NCBI GenBank assembly: GCA_963832875.1
Contig: CAWHWB010000013.1
Location: 62,001-126,000, forward strand
DNA: 64,000 nt
Origin: AP-15 sp963832875
Lineage (GTDB): Bacteria > Pseudomonadota > Alphaproteobacteria > ATCC43930 > CGMCC-115725
Direction: 5' to 3'
How positions within the stretch are numbered: position 1 is the stretch's first letter; every line of letters starts with the position of its first letter. The position numbers were made by a program, and so were the translations under genes. A model generated the notes under the pieces. The model worked only from the letters and a program-made list of their open reading frames with translations. It did no database searches and was not told the origin of the DNA. Below are positions 26,101-35,128 of the stretch, piece by piece.

Positions 26101-29100
26101 CGCGCGCTACGCTGGTCACCTGATCCGCGAACGTGGCCAGCGTGCCGGTCATGTTGTTGATGGTCTCGGCCAGGGCGGCGACCTCGCCCATCGATTTGAC
26201 CGTCAGATTTTGCTGGAGGTCGCCGTTGGCGACGGCGGTCACCACCTTGACGATGCCGCGGACCTGCTCGGTCAGATTGGCGCCCATGACGTTGACCGTG
26301 TCGGTCAGGTCCTTCCAGGTGCCGGCGACGCCGGGCACCGCCGCCTGGCCGCCGAGCTTGCCTTCGGTGCCGACCTCGCGCGCAACCCGCGTCACCTCCG
26401 AGGCGAAGGCGTTCAATTGGTCGACCATCGTGTTGATCGTGTTCTTGAGCTCGAGGATCTCGCCTTTGACGTCGACGGTGATCTTGCGCGACAGGTCGCC
26501 GCGCGCCACCGCGGTCGTCACCTCGGCGATGTTGCGCACCTGGGTCGTCAGATTGGCGGCCAAGAGGTTCACGTTGTCGGTCAAGTCCTTCCAGGTGCCG
26601 GCGACGCCGGGAACCACGGCCTGGCCGCCGAGCTTGCCCTCGGTGCCGACTTCGCGGGCGACCCTGGTCACCTCGGCCGCGAACGAGCGCAGCTGCTCGA
26701 CCATCGTATTTAAGGTCTCCTTGAGCAGCAGGATCTCGCCGCGCACGTCGACCGTGATCTTTTTCGACAAATCGCCGCTAGCGATCGCGGTCGCGACCTC
26801 GGCGATGTTGCGCACCTGACCGGTCAGGTTCGACGCCATGAAATTGACGTTGTCGGTCAGGTCTTTCCAGGTGCCGGCCACGCCCGGCACCGCCGCCTGG
26901 CCGCCGAGCTTGCCCTCGGTGCCGACCTCGCGCGCAACCCGCGTCACCTCCGAGGCGAAGGCGTTGAGCTGATCGACCATCGTGTTGATCGTGTTCTTGA
27001 GCTCGAGGATCTCGCCTTTGACGTCGACGGTGATCTTGCGCGACAGGTCGCCGCGCGCGACCGCGGTCGTCACCTCGGCGATGTTGCGCACCTGGCCGGT
27101 CAAATTGCCGGCCATCGAGTTGACGTTGTCGGTCAAATCCTTCCAGGTGCCGGCCACGCCCGGAACCTGCGCCTGGCCGCCGAGCCGCCCTTCGGTGCCG
27201 ACCTCGCGGGCGACGCGGGTCACCTCACCGGCGAAGCGGTTCAGCTGATCGACCATCGTGTTGAGGGTTTCCTTCAGCTGAAGGATTTCGCCGCGTACAT
27301 CGACGGTGATCTTGCGCGACAGATCGCCGTTAGCGATCGCGGTCGCGACTTCGGCGATGTTGCGTACTTGGCCGGTCAGATTGCCAGCCATCGAGTTGAC
27401 GTTGTCGGTCAAGTCCTTCCAGGTGCCGGCGACGCCGGGAACCACGGCCTGGCCGCCGAGCCGCCCTTCGGTGCCGACCTCGCGGGCGACGCGCGTCACC
27501 TCGCCGGCGAAAGCATTGAGCTGATCGACCATCGTATTGATGGTTTCTTTCAGCTGCAGGATCTCGCCCGAGACCGTGACCGTGATCTTTTTCGAAAGAT
27601 CGCCGCGGGCGACGGCGGTCGCGACCTCGGCAATGTTGCGCACCTGGCCGGTCAGGTTGCCGGCCATGTAGTTGACACTATCGGTCAGGTCCTTCCAGGT
27701 GCCGGCCACACCCCTGACCTGCGCCTGGCCACCGAGCTTGCCCTCGGTGCCGACCTCGCGGGCGACGCGGGTCACTTCCCCGGCGAACGCGTTCAGCTGA
27801 TCGACCATCGTGTTGATGGTGTCCTTCAGCTGCAGGATCTCGCCGGAAACGTTGACCGTGATCTTCTTCGACAGATCGCCGCTGGCGATCGCGGTGGCGA
27901 CCTCGGCGATGTTGCGCACCTGGGCGGTCAAATTGCCGCCCATCGAGTTGACGCTCTCGGTCAAATCCTTCCAAGTGCCGGCGACCCCGAGCACGTTGGC
28001 CTGGCCGCCGAGCCGCCCGTCGGTGCCGACCTCGCGCGCGACGCGGGTGACTTCGCCGGCGAACGCGTTCAGCTGATCGACCATCGTGTTGATGGTTTCC
28101 TTCAGCTGCAGGATCTCGCCCGAGACGTTGACCGTAATCTTCTTCGATAGATCGCCGCGGGCGATCGCGGTCGAGACCTCGGCGATGTTGCGCACCTGCG
28201 CCGTCAGGTTGCCGGCCATGAAATTGACGCTGTCGGTCAAATCCTTCCAGGTTCCGGCTACACCCGGCACCTGCGCCTGCCCGCCGAGGCGCCCTTCGGT
28301 GCCGACCTCGCGCGCAACCCGCGTCACTTCCGAGGCGAAGGCGTTCAGCTGGTCGACCATCGTGTTGATCGTGTCTTTGAGCTCGAGGATCTCGCCGCGC
28401 ACATCGACGGTGATCTTGCGCGACAGGTCGCCGCGCGCGACCGCGGTCGTCACATTGGCGATGTTGCGCACCTGGTCGGTCAGGTTGCCGCACATCGCGT
28501 TGACCGAGTCAGTCAAATCTTTCCAGGTGCCGGCGACTCCGGGAACCAGGGCCTGGCCGCCGAGCTTGCCCTCGGTGCCGACCTCGCGCGCAACCCGAGT
28601 CACTTCCGAGGCGAAGGAACGCAGCTGGTCGACCATCGTGTTGATGGCTTCCTTGAGCAGCAGGATCTCGCCGCGGACATCGACCGTGATCTTTTTCGAC
28701 AGATCGCCGCTGGCGACGGCAATCGTGACCTCGGCGATGTTGCGCACCTGGGCGGTCAAGTTCGAGGCCATGGAGTTGACGCTCTCGGTCAAGTCCTTCC
28801 AGACGCCGCTGACCTCGCGGACCTGCGCTTGGCCGCCGAGCTTGCCGTCGGTGCCGACTTCGCGCGCGACGCGCGTCACCTCCGAGGTGAACACGCCCAA
28901 TTGCTTGATCATCGTGTTGACGATGGTCGCCGAGCGCAGGAATTCGCCCTTCAGCGGCCGCCCGTCGACGTCGAGCGGCACGGTGCGCAACAGATCGCCC
29001 TGCGCCACCGCCGCGATCGCGTGGGTGACCGCTGCCGTCGGCCAGAGGAGATCGTCGATCAGGGTATTGACCGAGATCTCCATCTCGCTCCAGGCGCCGT

Positions 29101-29443
29101 CCGACAGCCCGAACCGGACACGGCTGCGGGTTCTGCCCTCGCGGCCGACGACATGGCCGACTTCTTCGAGCTGGCGGGCCATGCGCTCGTTGGCGGCGAC
29201 GATGTCGTTGAAAATGTCGGCGATCTTTCCGGTCAACCCGGTCTGGTCGCCGGCCAGCCGCACCGAGAAATCGCCGCGGCGCATCGCCTGCAGCGCCTGC
29301 AGCAGCGCATGCTGATCGAAATTTCCGTCGAGGTCGCCATTGGCGTGCCCATTGGCGTCGGTCCGCCCGTCCAAATCTGCCAAGGATGGCGGCCCCGGTG
29401 CGCGATCGGGGATCGTCTCGGTGACGGAAGCGCTCGACGGCAT
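23111..29443 (-). CDS. Giant soluble hybrid histidine kinase with 13 HAMP units, GAF and three receivers
   Basis: 2,110 residues. An N-terminal HAMP-like unit (about 45-100), a divergent second (about 140-190), then eleven 92-residue units (195-1206) each with GTWKDLTDxVN, QVRNIAEV and a GDLSxKITVxVxGEI core. Next come a GAF domain (about 1220-1365), a coiled coil rich in Gln/Glu, HisKA (SHELRTPLNS), HATPase (NAFKFTD, DTGIGIPPEK, GGTGLGLAI) and receivers at about 1726-1846, 1847-1990 and 1993-2110, each with its phospho-Asp. No membrane helix or signal peptide is seen, so it is cytoplasmic. Architecture recalls the group III (Nik1-type) fungal osmosensors and poly-HAMP bacterial kinases. Signal unknown. 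Confidence 0.93.
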   Translation of the reverse strand: MPSSASVTETIPDRAPGPPSLADLDGRTDANGHANGDLDGNFDQHALLQALQAMRRGDFSVRLAGDQTGLTGKIADIFNDIVAANERMARQLEEVGHVVGREGRTRSRVRFGLSDGAWSEMEISVNTLIDDLLWPTAAVTHAIAAVAQGDLLRTVPLDVDGRPLKGEFLRSATIVNTMIKQLGVFTSEVTRVAREVGTDGKLGGQAQVREVSGVWKDLTESVNSMASNLTAQVRNIAEVTIAVASGDLSKKITVDVRGEILLLKEAINTMVDQLRSFASEVTRVAREVGTEGKLGGQALVPGVAGTWKDLTDSVNAMCGNLTDQVRNIANVTTAVARGDLSRKITVDVRGEILELKDTINTMVDQLNAFASEVTRVAREVGTEGRLGGQAQVPGVAGTWKDLTDSVNFMAGNLTAQVRNIAEVSTAIARGDLSKKITVNVSGEILQLKETINTMVDQLNAFAGEVTRVAREVGTDGRLGGQANVLGVAGTWKDLTESVNSMGGNLTAQVRNIAEVATAIASGDLSKKITVNVSGEILQLKDTINTMVDQLNAFAGEVTRVAREVGTEGKLGGQAQVRGVAGTWKDLTDSVNYMAGNLTGQVRNIAEVATAVARGDLSKKITVTVSGEILQLKETINTMVDQLNAFAGEVTRVAREVGTEGRLGGQAVVPGVAGTWKDLTDNVNSMAGNLTGQVRNIAEVATAIANGDLSRKITVDVRGEILQLKETLNTMVDQLNRFAGEVTRVAREVGTEGRLGGQAQVPGVAGTWKDLTDNVNSMAGNLTGQVRNIAEVTTAVARGDLSRKITVDVKGEILELKNTINTMVDQLNAFASEVTRVAREVGTEGKLGGQAAVPGVAGTWKDLTDNVNFMASNLTGQVRNIAEVATAIASGDLSKKITVDVRGEILLLKETLNTMVEQLRSFAAEVTRVAREVGTEGKLGGQAVVPGVAGTWKDLTDNVNLLAANLTTQVRNIAEVTTAVARGDLSRKITVDVKGEILELKNTINTMVDQLNAFASEVTRVAREVGTEGKLGGQAAVPGVAGTWKDLTDTVNVMGANLTEQVRGIVKVVTAVANGDLQQNLTVKSMGEVAALAETINNMTGTLATFADQVTSVAREVGVEGRLGGQANVPGAAGTWKDLTGNVNLLAANLTTQVRAIAEVATAVTKGDLTRSIQVEARGEVAELKDNINTMIDNLRLTTDRNTEQDWLKTNLARFTNMLQGQRDLATVGRMLLSELAPLVNSQNGVIYLTEGDSGLRLLSAFADDEANGHPRYLRPGQGLVGQCGSDPRRMLITDIPAEVAPVTSGLFKATPKNIIVLPVLFEGQVKAVIELASLATFTELQISFLDQLTASIGIVLNSIEATMQTEGLLTQSQQLAAELQTQQRELQQTNEQLEQKAQQLEERNVEVERKNQEIEQARRALEEKATELALASKYKSDFLANMSHELRTPLNSILILGQQLGDNPDGNLTAKQVEFGRTIHSAGTDLMNLISDILDLSKIESGTVTVDAEEVFFATLQDMVARPFRHEAERRRLAFDASIDPKLGRSMITDSKRLQQVLKNLLSNAFKFTDQGGVKLSIHSAISGWSPDNPVLNNAPAVVAFEVTDTGIGIPPEKQKIVFEAFQQAEASTNRRFGGTGLGLAISRELSNLLGGEIQLRSAPGIGSTFTLYLPLKFVGPSATLGISSGATSVQPDVASLAAARLAELPVEQIADDREIVQPGETSLLVIEDDPHYGRILTHLAHDAGFKVLLATRGADALALAREYQPTAVSLDVFLPDMLGWTVLNQLKQDPATRHIPVQIVTLDEDRQHGLARGAFSFVTKPSTAHDLEAAFGRLKEYVKSRRKRLLVIEDNPAEQLGISELLGHDDIDVLTAGTGAEALDTLRRRQVDCAVLDLRLPDMSGFDLLDEVRQDRALSDLPIVVFTGRELSPEEDAQLHTIARSVVVKGVESPERLLDETALFLHRVVADLPPDKQTMIERLHSSDEDLIGRTVLLVDDDARNIFALSSVLERRGMNVLTATTGNEAVALVRSTPGLAIVLMDIMMPEMDGYQTIQVIRADPAYRRLPIIALTAKAMKGDREKCLDAGASDYLAKPVNTEQLLSALRMWLHR
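25826..28861 (-). repeat. Eleven tandem 276-bp repeats encoding HAMP/linker units
   Basis: The region is exactly 11 x 276 bases inside the kinase gene; each unit encodes 92 residues starting EVGT(E/D)G(K/R)LGGQA and ending EVTRVAR. Units are similar at DNA level (recurrent blocks such as TGGCCGCCGAGC and GTGCCGACCTCGCG), so copy number could change by recombination. The last unit is the most divergent. Confidence 0.92.
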
Positions 29444-30024
29444 GGATCGATCCTCATCTTCGCAACGAATTTCGGAAGCTAACCTAGGGCGGCGATTCGG
29501 CTCGGGCTCCCGGCCCTCGCGTCCAATCCTCGAAGGTCCCGGAGATCTTTGCTTCGGCGCGCGCTCTGCCGGTCCGGAGGCTCTGCGATGATCCTAGCAA
29601 AGATCGCACCGGACCCCGCCGTCACATCGAAAGCGCGCGCATTCCCCTGCCCCTTCTTAACGCCACAGCGCATCAGTTTCTCTAAAGCAGAGATATCATC
29701 GCAAAATGCTACCACAGATTTCGAAGACTTGGATGCTTTTATGGCGCTGCTGATCGTAACATTTTGTAACGAATATTGTCTGAATGATCGCCTGGCTGAA
29801 GTTTATAGCCGGGTATCCGTAAATTCGCCTCTGCGGGACCATGTTCCTTTCCGGCGGGCCAACGTTCGGCGCCGAAACTCTCAACCGGAATTGAAGGGCA
29901 CATCTCGCGTTTCGATTGCTTCCGCGCCGCCGAATGGGATAATTTTTGCTACCTCCACCAGCCGAAGCCGCGCTGCTCCGCGGCCGAGATCGGGCGGGGG
30001 ATCATTTTTTGGGGGGCAAGCACA
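29444..30024. other. Divergent intergenic region
   Basis: No gene is supported. The stretch separates the kinase operon (reverse) from a small secreted-protein gene (forward) and should hold both promoters. 29680-29830 is clearly AT-richer than its surroundings. A G-rich ribosome site precedes the ATG at 30025. Confidence 0.5.
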
Positions 30025-30402
30025 ATGTTTAGGACGATCGCAGTCTGTTCGGTCCTGCTTTTCGCCGCGGCGGCCCCGGTTCGGGCCCAGCCGGCGCCGG
30101 CGCATCCGGCGGTCACGCACACCCATGCGGCATCGACGCACCCCGGCGTGTCGTCTGGCGCCGCGGCCGATCAGTTCGCCACGGAGCAGGCGGCAAAGAC
30201 CCATTGCCCCGGCGATACGATCGTCTGGGCCAATCTGGGCGGCTCGAAGGCCTATCACATGAGCGGCAACAAATATTACGGCAAAACCAAGCACGGCGCT
30301 TACATGTGCCAAAAGGAAGCCGATCAGTCGGGGTTTCATCCGGCGGGTCGCCGCGTGCATAATACATCCGCAAAAAGCACCGCTACCAAGACGAGCAAAT
30401 AA
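30025..30402 (+). CDS. Small secreted protein of unknown function
   Basis: 125 residues. A signal peptide (MFRTIAVCSVLLFAAAAPVRAQ) precedes a His/Ala/Pro-rich linker, then a compact domain CPGDTIVWANLGGSKAYHMSG continuing as NKYYGKTKHGAYMCQKEAD; the two cysteines probably form a disulfide. Similar domains occur in small exported proteins of many alphaproteobacteria. The tail is Lys/Thr-rich. Periplasmic location is likely; no function is known to me. Confidence 0.8.
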   Translation: MFRTIAVCSVLLFAAAAPVRAQPAPAHPAVTHTHAASTHPGVSSGAAADQFATEQAAKTHCPGDTIVWANLGGSKAYHMSGNKYYGKTKHGAYMCQKEADQSGFHPAGRRVHNTSAKSTATKTSK

Positions 30403-30454
30403 TCCGTTTGACTCTGCGGCGCCCACTCCGGCCGGTTGTCAAAATCAAACGGAT
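30402..30454. terminator. Inverted repeat across two convergent stop codons
   Basis: ATCCGTTTGA at 30402-30411 is repeated as its exact complement at 30445-30454, with 33 bases between. The arms include the stop of the SDR gene and lie at the stop of the secreted-protein gene, so a bidirectional terminator is possible; there is no U-tract, which lowers confidence. Confidence 0.35.
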
Positions 30455-31188
30455 GACGCGATCGCCACCAGTTCGCCGTTCTGGGTGCATTCGGGCAGCG
30501 CCAACGAGACAAAGGCGTCGGCGACATTCTCTGGCGAGGGCAGCGAGGCGGGGTCCTCGCCGGGGAAGGCGCGGGCGCGCAGCCGGGTGCGCACGGTGCC
30601 GGGGTCGATCAGGTTGGCGCGCACGCTCGTCTTCTCGATTTCGGCGGCATAGATGCTGACCAGCATGTCGAGGGCGGCCTTGCTGACCGCGTAGGGGCCC
30701 CAATAGGCCAGGAGCCCCTCGGCCGCCCGGCTAGTCACGAAGATCGCCCGACCAGCCGGCGCCGCGCGCAGCAGCCTGTCCATCGCCCGAATCAGGCGCC
30801 AATTCGCGGTCAGGTTGAGATCGATGATCTCAGTCCACATCGCCGGCGGGATATGGCCGAGCGGCGAAAAGGCGCCGAGCGCGCCAGCGTTGCCGACCAG
30901 GATGTCGAGCCGGCCATAGCGCTCGCAGAGCGCCGCCGCGAGCTCGTCGATCTTGATGAAATCGCGCAGATCGAGCGGGACCAGGGTGGCGCTGCCGCCG
31001 GCGCCGCGAATGGCGTCATCGACTTCTTCGAGACCGCCCACTGTGCGCGCCGCTAGCACGACATGCGCGCCCTCGGCGGCGAAGCGCAATGCGACCGCGG
31101 CGCCGATGCCGCGCGAGGCGCCGGTAACGAGCGCAATCTTGCCCGCAAGCCGCCGACCTGGCGCGGTCGTTTCTGCGTCTAAACCCAT
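30445..31188 (-). CDS. SDR-family NAD(P)-dependent oxidoreductase
   Basis: 247 residues. Rossmann motif TGASRGIG near residue 22, the structural VGNAG near 97, and the catalytic Ser (VTSRAAEG) with YxxxK (YAVSK) near 168. This is the classical SDR layout; ADGIV-type quinone or ketone substrates cannot be told apart by sequence. It lies downstream of purF on the same strand, an arrangement common in related bacteria, although a repeat-containing 156-base spacer separates them here. Confidence 0.9.
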   Translation of the reverse strand: MGLDAETTAPGRRLAGKIALVTGASRGIGAAVALRFAAEGAHVVLAARTVGGLEEVDDAIRGAGGSATLVPLDLRDFIKIDELAAALCERYGRLDILVGNAGALGAFSPLGHIPPAMWTEIIDLNLTANWRLIRAMDRLLRAAPAGRAIFVTSRAAEGLLAYWGPYAVSKAALDMLVSIYAAEIEKTSVRANLIDPGTVRTRLRARAFPGEDPASLPSPENVADAFVSLALPECTQNGELVAIASSV

Positions 31189-31230
31189 CAGACCGACGCG
31201 AAATTAAGAAGGCTGCTTCCGAAAATGCCC

Positions 31231-31310
31231 ATCACCCCCGCGAAAGCGAGGGTCGAGCACAATTGCTCGGAACTCATGACCCTGGGTTCCTGCTTTCGCG
31301 GGAATGACGA
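31231..31310. repeat. GCGAAAGC-type palindromic repeat
   Basis: Two oppositely oriented half elements, CCCCCGCGAAAGCGAGGG and TGCTTTCGCGGGAATGACG, are separated by about 40 bases. The second half matches an element near 63670-63710 (CTGGGTTtCC-GCTTTCGCG ... GGGAATGACGG). It lies in the purF-SDR spacer. Confidence 0.6.
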
Positions 31311-31344
31311 AGGAGGTGTTAATAACATTTAGTATTTCAGTTGG

Positions 31345-32848
31345 TCAGGTCGGCTCGGACAGCAGGGACAATTGAACCGAGACCTTACCGTTGTCGGCGT
31401 CGACCAGCGGGATCGGGTAGTCGCCGGTAAAGCAGGCGTCGCAAAAGCGCGGCGCCCGCGGGTCGCGCCCGGCTTCGCCCATCGCCCGATAGAGCCCTTC
31501 GATCGACAGAAAGGCGAGGCTATCGACGCCGATATACTCGGCCATCCCAGCGACATCGTAGCGCGCGGCGAGCAACTGGTCGCGCTCGGGCGTGGCGATC
31601 CCGTAATAGCAGGGATGGCTCGTCGGCGGGCTGGAGATCCGCATATGCACCTCGCGCGCTCCGGCCCGCCGGACCATCTCGACGATCTTGATCGAGGTGG
31701 TGCCGCGCACGATCGAATCGTCGACGAGGACGACCCTTTTGGCAGCGAGATTGGCGCGGCTGGCATTGTGCTTCAACCGCACGCCCAAATGGCGGATCTG
31801 CTCGGTCGGCTCGATAAAGGTGCGCCCGACATAATGGTTGCGGATGATACCGAGCTCGAACGGCACCCCCAATTCCTGAGAATAGCCGAGGGCCGCCGGG
31901 ACTCCCGAAATCGGGAACCGGCACGACGATGTCGGCATCGACATGGCTCTCGCGGGCGAGCTCGCGGCCGATACGCTTGCGCGCGTCGTAGACGCTCGTC
32001 CTCTCGACGACACTATCCGGTCGGGCGAAATAGATGTGCTCGAAGACGCAGAACCGGCTGTCGCGACGGCCGAACGGCAACAGGCTCCTTACACCGTTCG
32101 GGTCGATGATGACGATCTCGCCGGCAGCGACGTCGCGCACGAAATCTGCGCCGATGATGTCGAGCGCGCAGGTTTCCGAAGCCAGGATCCAGGCCTCCCC
32201 GAGGCGGCCCAGCACCAGCGGCCGCACCCCCAGCGGGTCGCGCACGCCTATCAATTCGTCCTGCGACAGTGCCGCCAGCGAATAGGCGCCCTGGACCTGT
32301 CGCAGCGCGTCGGTCAGCCGGTCGACGACGGTCTCCTTGAGGCTCGTCGCGATCAGGTGGACGATGACCTCGGTGTCGCTGGTGGACTGGAACAGGCTGC
32401 CGCGGCGCACAAGCTGGCGGCGCAGCTGATAGGAGTTGGTCAGGTTGCCGTTGTGGCAGATGGCGAGCCCGCCGAACTCGAAATCAGCGAACAACGGCTG
32501 GATGTTACGCAACGCCACCTCGCCGGTCGTCGCATAGCGCACATGGCCGATCGCGGCCCGTCCCGGTAGGCGCCCGATCACCTCTTTCGAGCTGAAGTTA
32601 TCGCTGACCTGGCCCATGCCGCGGTGGACGCTGAACTGCTCGCCGTCATAAGCGACAATGCCGGCCGCCTCCTGTCCGCGATGCTGCAGCGCGTGCAGCC
32701 CGAGTGCCACCAGCGCCGCGGCCTCTGGATGGCCGTAGACGCCGAACACGCCGCATTCCTCATGCAGGTGATCCACGTCCGAGGGATCGCTCAGGCGATC
32801 GGCCGAGGCGTCGGGGAAAACGGCGTTCGCGGGATCGGTTGCAAGCAT
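31345..32848 (-). CDS. purF: Amidophosphoribosyltransferase, frameshifted
   Basis: About 500 residues. The ATG at 32848 has AGGA upstream. A short propeptide ends at the Ntn nucleophile Cys in HLHEECGVFGVYGH. The glutaminase domain is followed by the phosphoribosyltransferase domain with the PRPP loop VVLVDDSIVRGTTS. One extra A (plus strand) in the run at 31908-31910 turns VVPVPDSGVPAALGYSQELG into another frame; removing it restores the family sequence. The enzyme makes phosphoribosylamine, the first step of purine synthesis, so the lesion is probably a sequencing error. Preceded by cvpA, as in many proteobacteria. Confidence 0.93.
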
Positions 32849-32926
32849 GAGCGATCCTCGTCTCGGCCTATCCAAAATGGTTACGGAACCGGCCGAATGC
32901 GAGTGGGACCGCACGCCGCAACCCCG

Positions 32927-33595
32927 CTAGCGGGAGTTGTTGATCAGCCGATCCAGATCCTGCTGCTCGGCAGGCTTGTAAGCCGGCGCGGTCGGTTCCG
33001 CGGTCTTGGGCAGTATCGGGGCGACGGCCGGGCTGGACAGCGCCCCCATCGCGGCGCGCACCGTATCGGCCTGGCCGAGCGCGCGCTGGGCGTCGTCAGC
33101 TGCTGACGCCGTCCTGATCTGCAGTGCTTGCGGCAGCATGCCGCGCAGCGTGTCGGCGCCCTCGACCAGAAACGGCTCGCTTTTCGCGTTCTGCAGCCAG
33201 TCCGGGCGGTCGGTCTGCGGCAGGCTGATGTCGATTATCAGATAGGCGAGCGAAACCAGCACGAGGCCGCGCGCCACGCCGAAAATCAGGCCCAAGGTTC
33301 GGTCGATCGGCGAGAGTGCGCTCGAATTCACCAGGCGCGCAACCGAACCGGTTAGGATCGTCAGACCGATCAGAAGGATCAGGAACAGGCCGGCGCCGGC
33401 AATCAGGTCGGCGAGCAACGGCGTCGTGACGAAATGCGCGACGATCCCGTAGGCGTAGCCAAACCCGTAGAGCGTGATCAGCGCCGCCCCCGCCCAGGCA
33501 ACGATCGACAGCGCCTCGCGCACGAAGCCGCGGGCAAAGGCGAACACCGCCGAGAGCGCGATCACCAGCAGAACGGCGAGATCGACGGCGTTCAC
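32927..33595 (-). CDS. cvpA: CvpA-family membrane protein
   Basis: 222 residues from a GTG at 33595 that overlaps the radA stop (GTGA); homologues start with the same NAVDLAVLLVIALSA helix. Four hydrophobic segments are visible in the first 150 residues, followed by a hydrophilic Ala/Pro-rich tail ending LDRLINNSR. CvpA proteins are inner-membrane proteins linked to colicin V production and envelope stress; the exact role is unresolved. It is coupled to radA and precedes purF. Confidence 0.9.
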   Translation of the reverse strand: MNAVDLAVLLVIALSAVFAFARGFVREALSIVAWAGAALITLYGFGYAYGIVAHFVTTPLLADLIAGAGLFLILLIGLTILTGSVARLVNSSALSPIDRTLGLIFGVARGLVLVSLAYLIIDISLPQTDRPDWLQNAKSEPFLVEGADTLRGMLPQALQIRTASAADDAQRALGQADTVRAAMGALSSPAVAPILPKTAEPTAPAYKPAEQQDLDRLINNSR

Positions 33596-35086
33596 GACGC
33601 CACCCCGATCCGCGTGCCGATCCGTCCCGGGCGGCGGGTCACGCGTTGTGGTGACAGCCGCTCGACCAGATCGCTCAGATGGGCCATCGTCGTCATAGCC
33701 AGGCCGGCCTCGGCGGCGGCCGCGCGCCGCCTTTCGCCGCGGCTCGGGACCCACGCTTCGGCAAAGCCGAGCTTGTGCGCTTCTTTGAGCCGCGCCTCGC
33801 TGTGGCCGACCGGGCGCACCTCGCCCGACAGCGCGATCTCGCCGAAGACGACGCTATTGGCCGGAACCGGGGTTTCGCGCAGCGCCGAGACCAGCGCCGC
33901 CGCGACCGCCAGATCCGCTGCCGGCTCGACGATGCGCAGCCCGCCGGCGATGTTCAGATAAAGGTCATTGGCGCCGATCGGGAGACCGCAGCGCGCTTCG
34001 AGCACCGCGGTGATCATCGCCAGCCGGGCCGCGTCCCAGCCCACGACCGCCCGCCGGGGGGTGCCGAGCAGCGCCGGGGCGACCAAGGCCTGAATTTCGA
34101 CTAGCACCGGGCGGGTGCCCTCGATGCCGGCAAACACCGCCGAGCCGCTGACCGGTCCGGGCCGAGGTCTCGTCCGACTCGTCTTCTCCGGGGGCGCCGG
34201 CGGCATCCGACCTCGTGGCCTGATGGCCGCCGAGGAACAGCGCCGAGGGGTTCGGCACCTCGACCAGCCCGCGCTCGCTCATCTCGAACACCCCGATCTC
34301 GTCGGTCGCGCCAAAACGGTTCTTGATCGCACGCAGGATGCGAAATCGATGGCCGCGCTCGCCTTCGAAATACAATACGGTGTCGACCATGTGCTCGAGC
34401 ACGCGCGGCCCGGCGATGACCCCTTCCTTGGTCACATGGCCGACCAGGACCAGCACCAACCCGCGCTGCTTGGCGACCTGGATCAACTCCTGCGCCGCGC
34501 CGCGCACCTGGCTGACGCTGCCGGGAGCGCTGTCGAGGGTGTCGAGATACATGGTCTGGATCGAATCGATGACCACCAGGTCGGGCGCGCCCGTGCGATC
34601 GAGCGAGGCGAGGATGTCACGCACGTTGCTCGCCGCCGCCAGTTGTACCGGGCTCGCCGCGACGCCGAGCCGGAGGGCGCGCAAGCGCACCTGGTCGATC
34701 GCCTCCTCGCCGGTGATATAGGCCGCACGCGCCGGCGTCCCCCCGGTCGAGGCGATCGCCGCCGCCGCTTGCAGGAGCAGGGTGGATTTGCCGATGCCGG
34801 GATCGCCGCCGACCAGGATCGCCGAGCCGGCGACAAACCCGCCGCCGCACACCCGGTCGAGTTCGGCGATGCCAGTCGCCCGACGCGGCGGCAACAAACT
34901 CGGCCCGGTCAGCCCGAAAAAGTTGAGGCTGCGGCCGCCCTGACGATCGAGGCCTTTGGGCAGGCCCGCGCGCGGTACTTCCTCGATCAGGCTGTTCCAG
35001 GCGCCGCAGCCCTCGCAGCGGCCGGTCCATTTGGCGTGCACCGCGCCGCATCGCTCACAGGCATACTTCGCCAGAGCCCGTGCCAT
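33592..35086 (-). CDS. radA: DNA repair protein RadA, frameshifted
   Basis: About 497 residues over two frames. N-terminal zinc finger CERCGAVHAKWTGRCEGCG, RecA-like core with Walker A GGDPGIGKSTLL, and the RadA-specific IKNRFGATDEIGVF; the C-terminal Lon-protease-like domain (GSAVFAGIEGTRPVLVEIQ onward) is in the second frame. The shift lies near 34135-34175 and needs one base removed. The linker there, between ALFLGG and GSAVFAG, is longer than usual. RadA promotes branch migration in recombination. Downstream cvpA is translationally coupled. Confidence 0.92.
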
Positions 35087-35128
35087 CGGCTCACCCTTTC
35101 CAGAGGGAGTGACAGGCCGAGCCGGCCG

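Noticed and set aside
23072..26713. A 1,213-codon open frame on the forward strand across the kinase genes.
   Set aside because: It is antisense to clear kinase and receiver motifs and arises from GC-rich codon bias and the repeats.
25826..28861. Regular 276-bp repeats considered as a CRISPR or satellite array.
   Set aside because: The repeats are in frame and encode HAMP units, with no spacers.
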